Below the pieces are notes generated by a model, which saw nothing but the letters and a program-made list of their open reading frames with translations, did not search any database and had not been told where the DNA came from. Shown one piece after another: positions 49,850 to 59,058 of a stretch of DNA of 64,000 nucleotides. The first letter of the stretch is position 1. Each line of letters opens with the position of its first letter. The stretch is from Dyadobacter sp. CY347 (lineage in GTDB: Bacteria; Bacteroidota; Bacteroidia; Cytophagales; Spirosomataceae). The position numbers were made by a program, and so were the translations under genes. Location of the stretch: positions 496,001-560,000 of the forward strand of contig NZ_JAKFFT010000002.1 in assembly GCF_021502655.1 (NCBI RefSeq), given 5' to 3'.

Positions 49850-51040
49850 TTAGCTCAGCTGGTTCAGCGCGCCTACGAAGGCTTTCATCTCGTCCATTGT
49901 TCCGAGACTTACGCGGCACCAGGGTTTGTTTTGAATATCAAAAGAGCGGACTGCGACGCCTTTTGCTGTCATTTTTGTCAAAAGTTCTTTTCCTGAAATC
50001 GTGATCGGGAAGAGCACGAAGTTGGTGTAAGAAGGAATGTATTTGTATCCCAATTTGTCCAGGTTTTCGTACAGATAAAGTTTTGCTTCGTGGTTCAGCT
50101 TGCGCGTGCTAACCTGGAATTCATTGTCGTCCAGACTTGCAGAAGCGGCGAAGATCGAAGTGTATGAAATCCCCATTCCGCCACGTGTGATCTTGTTGAT
50201 GGTTTCCAGGTAAGAAGGAAGCGCAACCATGTAACCCACGCGGATCCCAGCCATTCCCATGATTTTAGAGAAAGTACGGGCAACGATCACGTTTTTCTTT
50301 TGCGTTAAAAGAGAAACCATGCTCTGCGTATCTGCACCAACGGCCAGCTCGATGTAAGCTTCGTCAACAAATACAGGCACTTTTTCTGAAACCCTTGAAC
50401 AGAAATCCAACAGATCCTGGCCTTTTGTAATGGCGCCGGTTGGGTTGTTTGGGTTACAAACGTAAACCAGTTTCGTTTCGCTGTCGATGGCGGCTTCCAT
50501 GGCTTTCAGGTCGTGTGACCAGTCGGCTGTGCAAGGAACAGGTTTCCAGGTTGCACCTACGGATTTTGCAACCTGTATCAAAGACATATAGCAAGGATCA
50601 GCAGAAACAATGTTTCCTTTTCCTTTCATGAATGTTACCAGAGCCACTTTTTCCAGAAGATCGGATGAACCTGGTCCCATCATAATGTGGTCCGCAGTAA
50701 CGCCTTCTTTCTTCGCTATTTTGTCGATCAGGTCGTACATTTCTTTCCATGCATAACGGTTTCCGTTTTTCACAGAATCTGCAACCGCTTTTTGTGCGGA
50801 CATGGGCGGGCCGTAAGGGTTTTCATTGGAGTTCAGTTTCGCAATGATCTTCGGCGCTTTGAAATCGTTTGGCAGGAAATGTTCCCTTACCATTGGGCTG
50901 CGGAAAATACGGTTTTCTGGATCCAGGCTAAGCGGAGCATTTGCAAATGCGCCCATGCTCAAATGCGGAGCCAAAGTCATACCTCCGATTGCCATTAAGC
51001 CGGATTTTAACAGATTTCGACGGTCGATTTTTTGATTCAT
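49850..51040 (-). CDS. Tat-exported PLP-dependent aminotransferase (HisC-like)
   Basis: A 396-residue class I/II aminotransferase resembling histidinol-phosphate aminotransferase: NENPYGPP at the start, GPGSSDLLEK, YVCNPNNPTGAI, VFVDEAYIEL, and the PLP-binding Lys in ARTFSKIMGMAGIRVGYMV. It carries an N-terminal twin-arginine signal (IDRRNLLKSGLMAIGGMTL), so it is probably exported folded with its cofactor. The absence of other his genes, and the Tat signal, argue against a plain histidine-biosynthesis role. It is a separate gene from the SusCD operon. Confidence 0.87.
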   Translation of the reverse strand: MNQKIDRRNLLKSGLMAIGGMTLAPHLSMGAFANAPLSLDPENRIFRSPMVREHFLPNDFKAPKIIAKLNSNENPYGPPMSAQKAVADSVKNGNRYAWKEMYDLIDKIAKKEGVTADHIMMGPGSSDLLEKVALVTFMKGKGNIVSADPCYMSLIQVAKSVGATWKPVPCTADWSHDLKAMEAAIDSETKLVYVCNPNNPTGAITKGQDLLDFCSRVSEKVPVFVDEAYIELAVGADTQSMVSLLTQKKNVIVARTFSKIMGMAGIRVGYMVALPSYLETINKITRGGMGISYTSIFAASASLDDNEFQVSTRKLNHEAKLYLYENLDKLGYKYIPSYTNFVLFPITISGKELLTKMTAKGVAVRSFDIQNKPWCRVSLGTMDEMKAFVGALNQLS

Positions 51041-51146
51041 TGTTGTATTGTTTAGAAATATGTGACGATAAATATTTGTGGTAAAGTCCTCGATACAATA
51101 TACAAAATAAATAAAAATTTTATCTGCACATTGGCCTTATTTTGAG

Positions 51147-51629
51147 TTAGTTAGCTTGTATTTGAGAGAATCTTGTAAATGCAATTCCCTTGTAAGATCC
51201 CGTCCAGGAAATCTTAGTAACCGTGCCCGCTTTGGGGGTCGCAACGCCCAGTTCAGCCCAGGTTTTGTCGATCGTTACGAGGCCTTGCGCATTGGAAGTA
51301 ACCTCGCCCAGGACGGCCCCTGAACGCAATGTGATTTTGATCGCAACATTAGGAACAGGAATGGAATCAATGCCTTTGGTATGGTCCAGAATGTTGGTCT
51401 TATCCAGTTCCAGTAACCTGGCTGAAAGTGTAAGTTTTGGCGCGGTCAACTGATAACCCACCGTCGGCTCGCTCGCAAGAGGCGCGCCGAAAGCTGCTCC
51501 TACAATGTCCACCAGCACAGGCGCTACGTCTACGTCCAGAAACGGATCTTCTTCTTTGCAGGAGGTCATGCCCAGTGAAAGCGCAACTGCAAGACAAAAT
51601 GCGGGAATGTATGTTTTGATATTTTTCAT
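51147..51629 (-). CDS. Lipoprotein of the SusCD operon, uncharacterised
   Basis: A 160-residue predicted lipoprotein (signal ending GMTSC, with Cys about residue 24). The mature part has a proline-poor beta-rich C-terminal half (VPNVAIKITLRSGAVLGEVTSNAQG) that could be an Ig-like or carboxypeptidase-regulatory-like domain. It lies 40 bases after the SusD-like stop and is probably the third gene of that operon, perhaps a surface glycan- or ligand-binding component. Function unknown. Confidence 0.75.
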   Translation of the reverse strand: MKNIKTYIPAFCLAVALSLGMTSCKEEDPFLDVDVAPVLVDIVGAAFGAPLASEPTVGYQLTAPKLTLSARLLELDKTNILDHTKGIDSIPVPNVAIKITLRSGAVLGEVTSNAQGLVTIDKTWAELGVATPKAGTVTKISWTGSYKGIAFTRFSQIQAN

Positions 51630-51669
51630 AATCTCGATTCTAAATGAGTTTTTTGGAATGATTACCCGA

Positions 51670-53151
51670 TTACTTTTCCGACCACCAAAGCTTGGTTTTC
51701 ATGTCGTTAGGGCCGCCGTTCAAGCCTTCTCCTGCTTTTACCGCGTCAGCATTCAGTGAATATTCCGAGTTGGGGTAGGGGAAACGCGTTGGGAGAATGC
51801 CGTTGTTTTGCAAAACCGCACGTGGATCGGGTGCCGGGAAAACAGGGAACCCTGTTCTGCGCCATTCTGCCCAGGCTTCAACGCCCTGGCCGAACAATGC
51901 GACCCACTTCTGCTCCAATACTTTTTCTCTTGTTACTGCACCAAGCTTCGTTGTGAAGGAAGCCGATGGAACGAGGCCATACTGGGCAAATGAAGCCGTA
52001 ACGCCAGCATCAAAATAGGTTTTGGCATTACCTGTGATCTCACCGTCCAGCGCTGCTTCCGCAAGGATGAAGTTCAATTCGGCAAAAGTCATGATCACTT
52101 CCGGTGCTTCGGCTGCGGTAAATGCATTGCCAATGGTTGAGCTTGTAGCCAGATAGGTTGTTGCAATGGCATCGGGTAAGCCGTTCGGGTGGCCTTCGTA
52201 TTTGCCGTCTTTATTCGCATTGGCATACTTGGTGATCCTGGCGTCATCGAGCGCACTCATCTTGTCGGCAAGCGTTTTGCTGATGTTCCAGTCGGTCCGT
52301 CCGTCTTGCTTCATCACCTGGTTCCACTCGTTGTTACTTGGTAAAACCGTGGTGCAATTGAGCTGTGCATTGTCTGCGTTGCTGGTGAAGATCGGGAATT
52401 TGGCTGCGTCTGAAACGATCTCTGTCATGATTGCCTTCGATTCTGCCGGCTTCTTGGCAGCCTGGCGGTTTGCCAGGCGGAGGCGCAACGAGTTGGCAAA
52501 TTTTTTCCATTTCAAAATATCACCTGCATACATAATATCACCGGCAATGGCCGGGCCGCCCACGACCAGTTTTTCGTTCGCCATTTTCAAATCGTTCAGC
52601 ATTCCTGCGTAAACAACTTCCATAGCGTCGTATTTTGGTGTATAAACCGGCGACTCTGCTGCTGTTCCCTTGATCGCGTCGTTATAAGGAATCGCTCCGT
52701 AAAGGTCTGTGAGTAGGGAGAAAACCCATGTGCGCATCACCAGCGCGACGCCTTCATAATTGGAGTTTGGATTAGCGGATCCTTCGCCGGACAGCGCAAT
52801 GATACGCTGGAAATTCAGCTGTGAATCATTGTAGAAACCTTTCCAGTTGTTGGCAACCAATGCAGGTGAAACCGTGTAATCATCGCCTTCATTGGAATAA
52901 ATATTACGGGTCAAATGCTGCACATACAGTTCGGCCGCATCTATGTTGATCCGCTCGAAACGCGTGCGGTGTCCCCAGTAACGGTCAACGGCGGTTTCAA
53001 TGCCGGTAGGAAGCAGATATTGCGGTCCGATGGCCGTAGGGCTGTTCGGACTTACATTCATTTCGTCAAAATCCTTGGTGCAGCTCGATGCAGTCAAAAT
53101 CCCTGCAAGCGCCGTCATCCAAATGGTTTTATGATTTAATATATTTCTCAT
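51670..53151 (-). CDS. SusD/RagB-family (SusD-like_2) outer membrane lipoprotein
   Basis: A 493-residue surface lipoprotein (lipobox TASSC, Cys about residue 24) that caps a SusC-type TonB-dependent transporter and delivers ligand to it. It starts TKDFDEMNVSPNSPTAIGPQYLLP, the standard opening of the SusD-like_2 (PF12771-type) group, has TPR-like helices such as MRTWVFSLLTDLYGAIPYNDA, and ends with the family's C-terminal SEYSLNADAV region. The substrate is not inferable: no glycoside hydrolase or peptidase lies in the operon. It begins 31 bases after the SusC stop. Confidence 0.92.
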   Translation of the reverse strand: MRNILNHKTIWMTALAGILTASSCTKDFDEMNVSPNSPTAIGPQYLLPTGIETAVDRYWGHRTRFERINIDAAELYVQHLTRNIYSNEGDDYTVSPALVANNWKGFYNDSQLNFQRIIALSGEGSANPNSNYEGVALVMRTWVFSLLTDLYGAIPYNDAIKGTAAESPVYTPKYDAMEVVYAGMLNDLKMANEKLVVGGPAIAGDIMYAGDILKWKKFANSLRLRLANRQAAKKPAESKAIMTEIVSDAAKFPIFTSNADNAQLNCTTVLPSNNEWNQVMKQDGRTDWNISKTLADKMSALDDARITKYANANKDGKYEGHPNGLPDAIATTYLATSSTIGNAFTAAEAPEVIMTFAELNFILAEAALDGEITGNAKTYFDAGVTASFAQYGLVPSASFTTKLGAVTREKVLEQKWVALFGQGVEAWAEWRRTGFPVFPAPDPRAVLQNNGILPTRFPYPNSEYSLNADAVKAGEGLNGGPNDMKTKLWWSEK

Positions 53152-53181
53152 TTTCAGATTCTTTAAGGTCAGTTAACTGGA

Positions 53182-56100
53182 TCAGAATGACAATGACAGG
53201 TTCATACCCACGCTGCGTGAGCTAGGAAGCTCGCCGTAACCGAAACCTTGTCCGTTTGCTCCTTTTGCATCGATTTCAGGATCAATATGCGGTGTGTTTT
53301 TGAAGATCATCCACACATTACGTCCCACTACTGAAAGCTTTGCCGACTGAATTTTGATTTTTTTCAAGAATGAAGGGCTGATGCTGTAACCCAGAGAAAC
53401 CTCACGAAGCTTTACATAGCTCGCATCGAAAATCGCTGATTCGTGATAGTTACGTGGGTTGCTATAACCATAAAGCTGATTGGCAGTTACGATGATGTCG
53501 TTTGGAATGTAAGATTTAGAACCATCCGCTCCTGTCATTTCCCGAACGCCTTTGCCAATTACACCTTCTTCACGTCCCAAAGCAGTTTCTGCATACTGAC
53601 CTGTCCAGCGGGCTGTTCCGGTTCCTTCGTCATAAATGTCACCGCCGATGCGCACATCAACCAATGCACTTAAAGAGAAGCCTTTGTAGTTGAATGTGTT
53701 CAACATACCGCCGATCCAGTCAGGCTGAACATTGCCCAGCTTTTGGTTTGAAACTGTAACTGGTAAGCCGTTTGCTCCGTAAACTGTTTGTCCGTCCGGT
53801 GATTTCTGGAAACCAACACCGTAGAAGGTTCCGTATGATTCTCCTACACGCGCTTCCGAAGACATTCCTCTTTGGGTAGCCAAAGTGTAAGTCGTCAGTC
53901 CTTCTGCAAGCTCAACCACTTTGTTGCGGTTGCGGGCGTAGTTCAGAGACACTTCCCAGCTAAAACCATTCGACAGTTTTACAGGTGTTCCGGATATGGT
54001 CAGCTCAACGCCTTTGTTCGTGATTTTTCCGGCATTCAGGATTCTTTTGTCATAACCGCTGGCCTTGGAAATTTCAACACCCAGGATCTGGTCTTTTGTT
54101 GTTTGCTCGTAGTAAGTCACATCTAAACCTACTTTTCCTTTGAAGAACCGCACGTCAGCACCCAATTCAAGTCCTGTTGTGATTTCCGGTTTCAGCTCAG
54201 AGTTTGCGATTTGAATGTTCTCTGCAAATTTTGGTACAGCACCGTTCCATGAACCGCTCGCTGTGAAGGTTTGGGCAAGCTGATAAGGAAGTGCGTCGTT
54301 ACCAACCTGTGCATAACTCGCACGAACTTTACCAAATGACAAAACATTGCTCTTCACGTCAAACAATTCAGTAACCACTGCACTTAAAGAAGCCGAAGGA
54401 TAGAAATAGGAACGCGCATTGGAAGGCAATGTGCTTGACCAGTCGTTCCTGGCAGTAAGATCAAGAAACAGGCCGTCTCTCCAAGAGAAGTTAGCTGTTC
54501 CAAACAAGCTTTGCGTTTCGGACTTTCTGATCTCACTTTCAATCGTGTTCGCACTTGGCACAGAGTTTCCTGCATTGTAAAGGCCATCCACAACCATTTC
54601 ACCCACTGCGAAGTAATTTCTTTTGTAATAATTGTTACGCTGGATTCCACCAAACTGAACATTGACACCAAAGTCGCTGGTAATGTTTTTGGTATAAGTC
54701 AAAATAAAATCCGTGTTTGTTTCCTGGCTGCGCAAAACTTCTTCATTGAAGCGGCCGGGCGTCCTTGTGCCATTCCGGACACGCAGGAAGTTGGTAACAT
54801 TAATCCTTGTATCTGTCCAGTAATCTGTTCCCGAGCGAAGCATTAAGGTTAGCGAAGGAAGGATTTTGTAATTCAATGCAATGTTCCCCAGAAGCCTGTC
54901 TTTCTCATTGCCGGATGGCGTTTTTAACTGAGAAAAATAAGGGTTTGTAAAGAATGTATGCTGCCAGTTTGGTGGATCTGTGTCACCTGCTTTCTGGTTA
55001 TGCACATCTGTGTATTGTTCGTAATTCCGAAGCTGATCCCACGAAACGCTTCGGTGCGACCAGATAAATTCCTGACCGGCTGCATAGCTGCGGTTGTCCG
55101 AGCCTGATTTGATATACTCGCCGGATAATGTAACACTTAGATTTTTCGTAAGGTTATAACCCGAGTTGATACGGAAGTTATTTCTGTGAAAATCATTGTA
55201 ATACATAATCCCTTTCTGATCTACGCGACTCAGTCCCAGGCGGAAATATCCTTTGTCGTTGCCTCCTGAAAGTGCCACACTGTTGGTAATTGTGCGACCT
55301 GTTTGCCAGTATTCTTCCCAGTTATTAGGCTGAGGAGTCAGTGGCGCAACATCGTCACCAGTCCACCACTGTCTCACCATACGACCATCCATAGGTGCTC
55401 CCCAGCTTTCATCCGTTCCCGCTGAACCAGCCAGAGGATATCTTGCATCGTAAACAGCTCTGTATTGGGCTATTTGCGCAGGATCTGTGATGGACGAGCT
55501 CCATCCGTCATTATACCAGGTCCGGTAACCGCTTCCGCCGCCGTATGTGTTTTGGAAATCCGGTTTGATCCAGGGACGTTCGAATGTAATGTTTGAATTT
55601 ACTTCAACACCCAATCCTTTTGTTCCTTGTCCGTTTTTAGTTGTAATCAAGATAACCCCGTTGGCTGCGCGAGAGCCGTATAATGCAGCTGCGTTAGGGC
55701 CTTTTAGCACAGACATTTCTTTAATGTTGTCCGGGTTAACTTCTGAAATTCCGCCACCCAGTGTTTTGTTGGCAGTTTGTTCCATAGGCACACCGTCAAT
55801 AACGATCAATGGCTGGTTGTTTCCGGAAACAGAAGATGATCCACGGATCTGGATCGTGGAGCTGCTGCCCGGTCCGCCGTTGGACTGAACGCGCACACCG
55901 GCGATTTTTCCGGATAATGCGTTTGCCACGTTCGTAGACCGTGATTCAGTCAGCGAACTTCCTTTTACTTCCTGGACTGTGTAGCCCAATGCTTTTTTCT
56001 CGCGTTCTATACCAAAGGCGGTAACAACCACTTCGGCAAGCTGACGTGTATCGGCGTCAAGTTTAATGTCAAATTGAGTCTGGTTGCCGATAGGAAGTTC

Positions 56101-56340
56101 TTTAATTAAGAAACCCACATAAGAAACCACAAGAATTCCGTCACCCGGCACAGAAAAACTGAATTTTCCGTCTGCATCTGCATTTGAACCCACATTGGTT
56201 CCTTTAAATATGATAGAGGCGCCTGCAAGTCCGAGGCCATCGTCTGCTGCTGTGATTTTTCCGCTGATCTGACGCACCTGAGCGTAAGCGAGCGGAGCAG
56301 AAAGACAGGCCCATAATAATAAGAGTAGAACTTTACGCAT
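53182..56340 (-). CDS. SusC/RagA-family TonB-linked outer membrane transporter
   Basis: A 1052-residue TonB-dependent importer. After a signal peptide (ending LSAPLAYA), a carboxypeptidase-regulatory-like domain (ISGKITAADDGLGLAGASI) spans about 24-110. The plug domain then has the SusC signature LSGKIAGVRVQSNGGPGSSSTIQIRG and IVIDGVP (~140-190), followed by the 22-strand barrel ending in GMNLSLSF with C-terminal Phe. There is no N-terminal anti-sigma-binding STN domain. It heads an operon with susD and a lipoprotein, and is preceded by a long structured leader. Confidence 0.95.
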   Translation of the reverse strand: MRKVLLLLLWACLSAPLAYAQVRQISGKITAADDGLGLAGASIIFKGTNVGSNADADGKFSFSVPGDGILVVSYVGFLIKELPIGNQTQFDIKLDADTRQLAEVVVTAFGIEREKKALGYTVQEVKGSSLTESRSTNVANALSGKIAGVRVQSNGGPGSSSTIQIRGSSSVSGNNQPLIVIDGVPMEQTANKTLGGGISEVNPDNIKEMSVLKGPNAAALYGSRAANGVILITTKNGQGTKGLGVEVNSNITFERPWIKPDFQNTYGGGSGYRTWYNDGWSSSITDPAQIAQYRAVYDARYPLAGSAGTDESWGAPMDGRMVRQWWTGDDVAPLTPQPNNWEEYWQTGRTITNSVALSGGNDKGYFRLGLSRVDQKGIMYYNDFHRNNFRINSGYNLTKNLSVTLSGEYIKSGSDNRSYAAGQEFIWSHRSVSWDQLRNYEQYTDVHNQKAGDTDPPNWQHTFFTNPYFSQLKTPSGNEKDRLLGNIALNYKILPSLTLMLRSGTDYWTDTRINVTNFLRVRNGTRTPGRFNEEVLRSQETNTDFILTYTKNITSDFGVNVQFGGIQRNNYYKRNYFAVGEMVVDGLYNAGNSVPSANTIESEIRKSETQSLFGTANFSWRDGLFLDLTARNDWSSTLPSNARSYFYPSASLSAVVTELFDVKSNVLSFGKVRASYAQVGNDALPYQLAQTFTASGSWNGAVPKFAENIQIANSELKPEITTGLELGADVRFFKGKVGLDVTYYEQTTKDQILGVEISKASGYDKRILNAGKITNKGVELTISGTPVKLSNGFSWEVSLNYARNRNKVVELAEGLTTYTLATQRGMSSEARVGESYGTFYGVGFQKSPDGQTVYGANGLPVTVSNQKLGNVQPDWIGGMLNTFNYKGFSLSALVDVRIGGDIYDEGTGTARWTGQYAETALGREEGVIGKGVREMTGADGSKSYIPNDIIVTANQLYGYSNPRNYHESAIFDASYVKLREVSLGYSISPSFLKKIKIQSAKLSVVGRNVWMIFKNTPHIDPEIDAKGANGQGFGYGELPSSRSVGMNLSLSF

Positions 56341-56751
56341 GGGAGAAGATGAGTTTAATTGTTGTTAGGTATCAGTAATCGGAGGGAAAAAAGTTATGGC
56401 TGTGTGGTGTCCACGTTGCCGTGCGCCGCACACACTTTCGCGTGGACAGAACAACACAGCCATAAGCTTGCAAAACTGCTTTTCCGGAAAGCAATACCCT
56501 CTTAAATCGAGGACAGGCAGCGTTTAAAAGTGTTGGTAAAGACAATAAAATCCCTACGTCGACATTTTGCCTGTCCACGGTGTTCTTGGTAATCCTGTAT
56601 TAAAAAAATTATATTGTATCGGCAGAGAACATGCCGGAAATGTCTTTGTGAGACAACCGGCCTTTGTTAATGTTCACCCTGATACAGTCAGATATATTCA
56701 TGTGCGGCTGGAATATATCTTGTATTCAGAAGTTCAGTCATTCGTATAACG
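56341..56751 (-). ncRNA. Structured 5' leader of the susC operon (about 410 nt)
   Basis: The gap 56341-57120 holds no credible gene. Its susC-proximal half contains several perfect inverted repeats: 56690-56699 with 56711-56720 (10 pairs), 56633-56637 with 56657-56661 enclosing TGTCT/AGACA, 56511-56519 with 56568-56576 (9 pairs), GCTTT/AAAGC (56478-56492), and a terminator-like stem at 56394-56465. GGCAT-type sequence at 56632-56636 can pair either with 56620-56624 or with 56657-56661, which is an alternative-fold arrangement. With a good promoter just upstream, this suggests leader-based control by RNA structure. The ligand or factor is unknown. Confidence 0.5.
56387..56465 (-). terminator. 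Terminator-like hairpin inside the susC leader
   Basis: Arms TTATGGCTGTGT (56394-56405) and ACACAGCCATAA (56454-56465) pair perfectly, with an inner perfect stem 56408-56415 / 56441-56448. On the minus strand it is followed by CTTTTTTCCC (56393-56384). It ends 54 bases before the susC ATG, with no promoter-like element between, so it probably attenuates susC transcription. Confidence 0.6.
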
Positions 56752-56757
56752 ACTTCT

Positions 56758-56787
56758 CAAATATACTGACAATGTGAAATAATGCAA
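56758..56787 (-). promoter_or_regulatory. Bacteroidota-type promoter of the susC operon
   Basis: On the minus strand TTG (56787-56785), 19 bases, then TATATTTG (56765-56758): a perfect match to TTG-N19-TANNTTTG. Transcription should start about 56751, giving a leader of about 410 nt. The remaining 56788-57050 is AT-rich and shows nothing else I can name. Confidence 0.6.
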
Positions 56788-57047
56788 GAGAATAAATTTA
56801 AAAATGAGCGTTTTTTGCAATAAAAATTGGTCATTTAAAATCGTTATAAAATGTTTTGGTAATAATTTTATAATTAGTTTAAATTTCCCTGCTTGCCAGA
56901 ATGTCTATGCTATTTATAGACTTATAATTTAACATCTTGCAATTAATGTTCTTAAAACGAGACTTTTATAAACGTAGTTTTTAAGATTTAAATAAAATAC
57001 AGGTTACAAAACTAAAATTCGAAACCTGTTTTTGATAAAATTGCAAA

Positions 57048-57083
57048 ATGCAAAAAGAGGGCATCGTAAACGATGCCCTCTTT
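57048..57083 (-). terminator. Intrinsic terminator after aguB
   Basis: AAAGAGGGCATCG (57054-57066) pairs perfectly with CGATGCCCTCTTT (57071-57083). Read leftward, it is followed by a T-run, and it lies 38 bases after the aguB stop. Confidence 0.9.
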
Positions 57084-57120
57084 CATATTAAACTTAAAAT
57101 AATTATATTATCTCGCTTTC

Positions 57121-58029
57121 CTAATCTATGTATCGTTTAAGGATCGGGCGATAAGAATCAATTCTTCTGTCTCTTAGAAACGGCCAGGTCGTTCTGTAAA
57201 AATCCAGTTTTTGAAGATCCAGTTCTTCTACGTGAGTCACTTCTTCTTCGTGCGGCGCCAGGTAAAGCAACCGGCCTTGGGGATTGGCAATGAATGAGCC
57301 GCCCCAGAATTGCTGGTCGGCTTCGCGGCCTGTCCGGTTCACGGCCACCACGTAAACACCATTCGCGACCGCGTGTCCGCGCTGAATGGTTTGCCACGCG
57401 CCATATTGCTCTTCATTAATGATAGGATCCGTTTCATTTGTATCCCAGCCGATGGCAGTAGGATAGAACAGGATCTCTGCGCCCATTAGACTTGTAATCC
57501 GTGCCGCTTCGGGATACCATTGATCCCAGCAGATCAGCACACCGATTTTGGCAAATTTCGTATCGAAAACACGATAACCGTCTTTATCACCAGCCTCGCC
57601 TACCGATTCCCCGATGGCCGCGTCCCCGGGCGTGAAATAGAATTTTTCGTAATAACCCGGATCATCCGGAATGTGCATTTTACGGTATTTTCCCAGATAG
57701 GCGCCGTCTGCATCCAAAACGGCCGTTGTGTTATGGTAAAGCCCATGCGCACGCTTTTCAAATAATGAAGCAATGATCACGACACCCAGTTCCTTCGCCA
57801 CCGCGCTAAGCGATTCCGTGGAAGGGCCTGGAATGGGTTCCGCTAAAAGGAAATTTTTATGGTCTTCCACATCGCAGAAATACAGCGAGCGGAAGAGTTC
57901 TTGAAGACATACAATGTTGGCACCTTTGGCCGCAGCGTCCCGGATTCCCTGCACAGCTTTTTGAAAATTCGCTTCCACGTCTTCCGTGCAGCTCATTTGG
58001 ACGATGCCAATGTTTACCTTTTTATTCAT
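57121..58029 (-). CDS. aguB: N-carbamoylputrescine amidase
   Basis: Carbon-nitrogen hydrolase (nitrilase superfamily) that converts N-carbamoylputrescine to putrescine, CO2 and ammonia. The catalytic triad is visible: Glu in VCLQELFRSLYF (~44), Lys in KYRKMHIPDD (~121) and Cys in LICWDQWYPEAAR (~158). The 302-residue length and GWDTNETDPI segment fit plant-type AguB rather than other nitrilases. It completes the agmatine path with aguA at 46771-47829. It is the last gene of the leftward LpxL/GT9 run, 45 bases after the GT9 stop. Confidence 0.93.
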   Translation of the reverse strand: MNKKVNIGIVQMSCTEDVEANFQKAVQGIRDAAAKGANIVCLQELFRSLYFCDVEDHKNFLLAEPIPGPSTESLSAVAKELGVVIIASLFEKRAHGLYHNTTAVLDADGAYLGKYRKMHIPDDPGYYEKFYFTPGDAAIGESVGEAGDKDGYRVFDTKFAKIGVLICWDQWYPEAARITSLMGAEILFYPTAIGWDTNETDPIINEEQYGAWQTIQRGHAVANGVYVVAVNRTGREADQQFWGGSFIANPQGRLLYLAPHEEEVTHVEELDLQKLDFYRTTWPFLRDRRIDSYRPILKRYID

Positions 58030-58074
58030 GAATGGTCGTTTGTGATCTTTTTCTGATGTTCAGCCATGCTAACA

Positions 58075-59058
58075 CTAATTGTTAGCCCGGAGTTCTTTTA
58101 TAGGGAAGTCAAAGGAAAGCTCGTTCATGCATTTGAAGTGTTTTTGCGGGCATTCTTTATGGCCAATTTTGGAGCATGGCTTGCATTTCAGGTTATTGTT
58201 TTCCAACACTTCAAAAACCGTCTTATAGGGATACATGCCGAAACCCGGAATGGTGTTTCCCCATATTGAATACACTTTCTTTTTAAAAGCAGCTGCCACA
58301 TGCATCAGGCCAGTATCATGGGAAAACACGATCAGCGATTTTTGCACAAGCGAAGCCGATTGATTGAAATTGTATTTCCCACAGGTGTTCACGATCAGAT
58401 GGTCGCCAACTGCCAGGCGGATGGCCTCACCCGCTTCGTAATCTTCGGGGCCTCCCAGCAGCACAATCGGGAAATTTATTTTCCTGCAAAGCTCGATCAT
58501 TCTGGCAACAGGCAACTTTTTGGTGTTGTGCTGTCCGCCAATGGCATAGGCGACAAAATTCCGCTGGTGCGTTGCCGGCAGCCAGTTCATTTCAACATTA
58601 TCTTTATATGGAACAAAATAATCCAGTCCGCGCTCGTCATTTCTAACGTTGAAGGCTTCAAGCGTCTCCATATAACGGTCTACGATGTGAATGTCGGGCA
58701 GATAATCGACCTTAAATGTGGTCAGCAGCCATTTTAGCACATTTAATTTATCAAAACTAAATGCCTTGACGCCTAACGCCAGCTTAATTCGCAACGTTCT
58801 GATATTGGCATGCAGATCAATAATGTAATCGAATTTTTCTGCTTTAAGCTGCTTAATAATGGGCTTAATGTCTTTATCCAGGAGCCAGACTTTGTCGACA
58901 TAGGGATTGTCGGCAAGCAGAAATTGAAATTTTGATTTGGTAAAATAATGAACCTCGGCGTTCGCCTGTTGTTTCAAGCACCTTATCACCGGCGTGGTGA
59001 GCACAATGTCACCAATAGATGAAAAACGCAGGATAAGGACTTTAATAGGTTTATTCAC
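58075..59058 (-). CDS. Glycosyltransferase family 9 (heptosyltransferase-like)
   Basis: A 327-residue GT9 enzyme, the ADP-heptose:LPS heptosyltransferase family. The N-terminal Rossmann segment is LILRFSSIGDIVLTTPVIRCL, and the nucleotide-sugar-binding region is IVFSHDTGLMHVAAAFKKKVYSIWG, close to the family's SHDTGxMHxA. The start is GTG, overlapping the stop of the upstream acyltransferase-like fragment by 4 bases. It probably builds lipopolysaccharide or a related surface glycan core, which fits its acyltransferase neighbour. Confidence 0.9.
   Translation of the reverse strand: MNKPIKVLILRFSSIGDIVLTTPVIRCLKQQANAEVHYFTKSKFQFLLADNPYVDKVWLLDKDIKPIIKQLKAEKFDYIIDLHANIRTLRIKLALGVKAFSFDKLNVLKWLLTTFKVDYLPDIHIVDRYMETLEAFNVRNDERGLDYFVPYKDNVEMNWLPATHQRNFVAYAIGGQHNTKKLPVARMIELCRKINFPIVLLGGPEDYEAGEAIRLAVGDHLIVNTCGKYNFNQSASLVQKSLIVFSHDTGLMHVAAAFKKKVYSIWGNTIPGFGMYPYKTVFEVLENNNLKCKPCSKIGHKECPQKHFKCMNELSFDFPIKELRANN

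Noticed and set aside
56372..56749. Short frames (68 and 60 codons) in the susC leader
   Set aside because: They overlap strong stem-loops, have no family features and no start signals; the region is better read as structured RNA.
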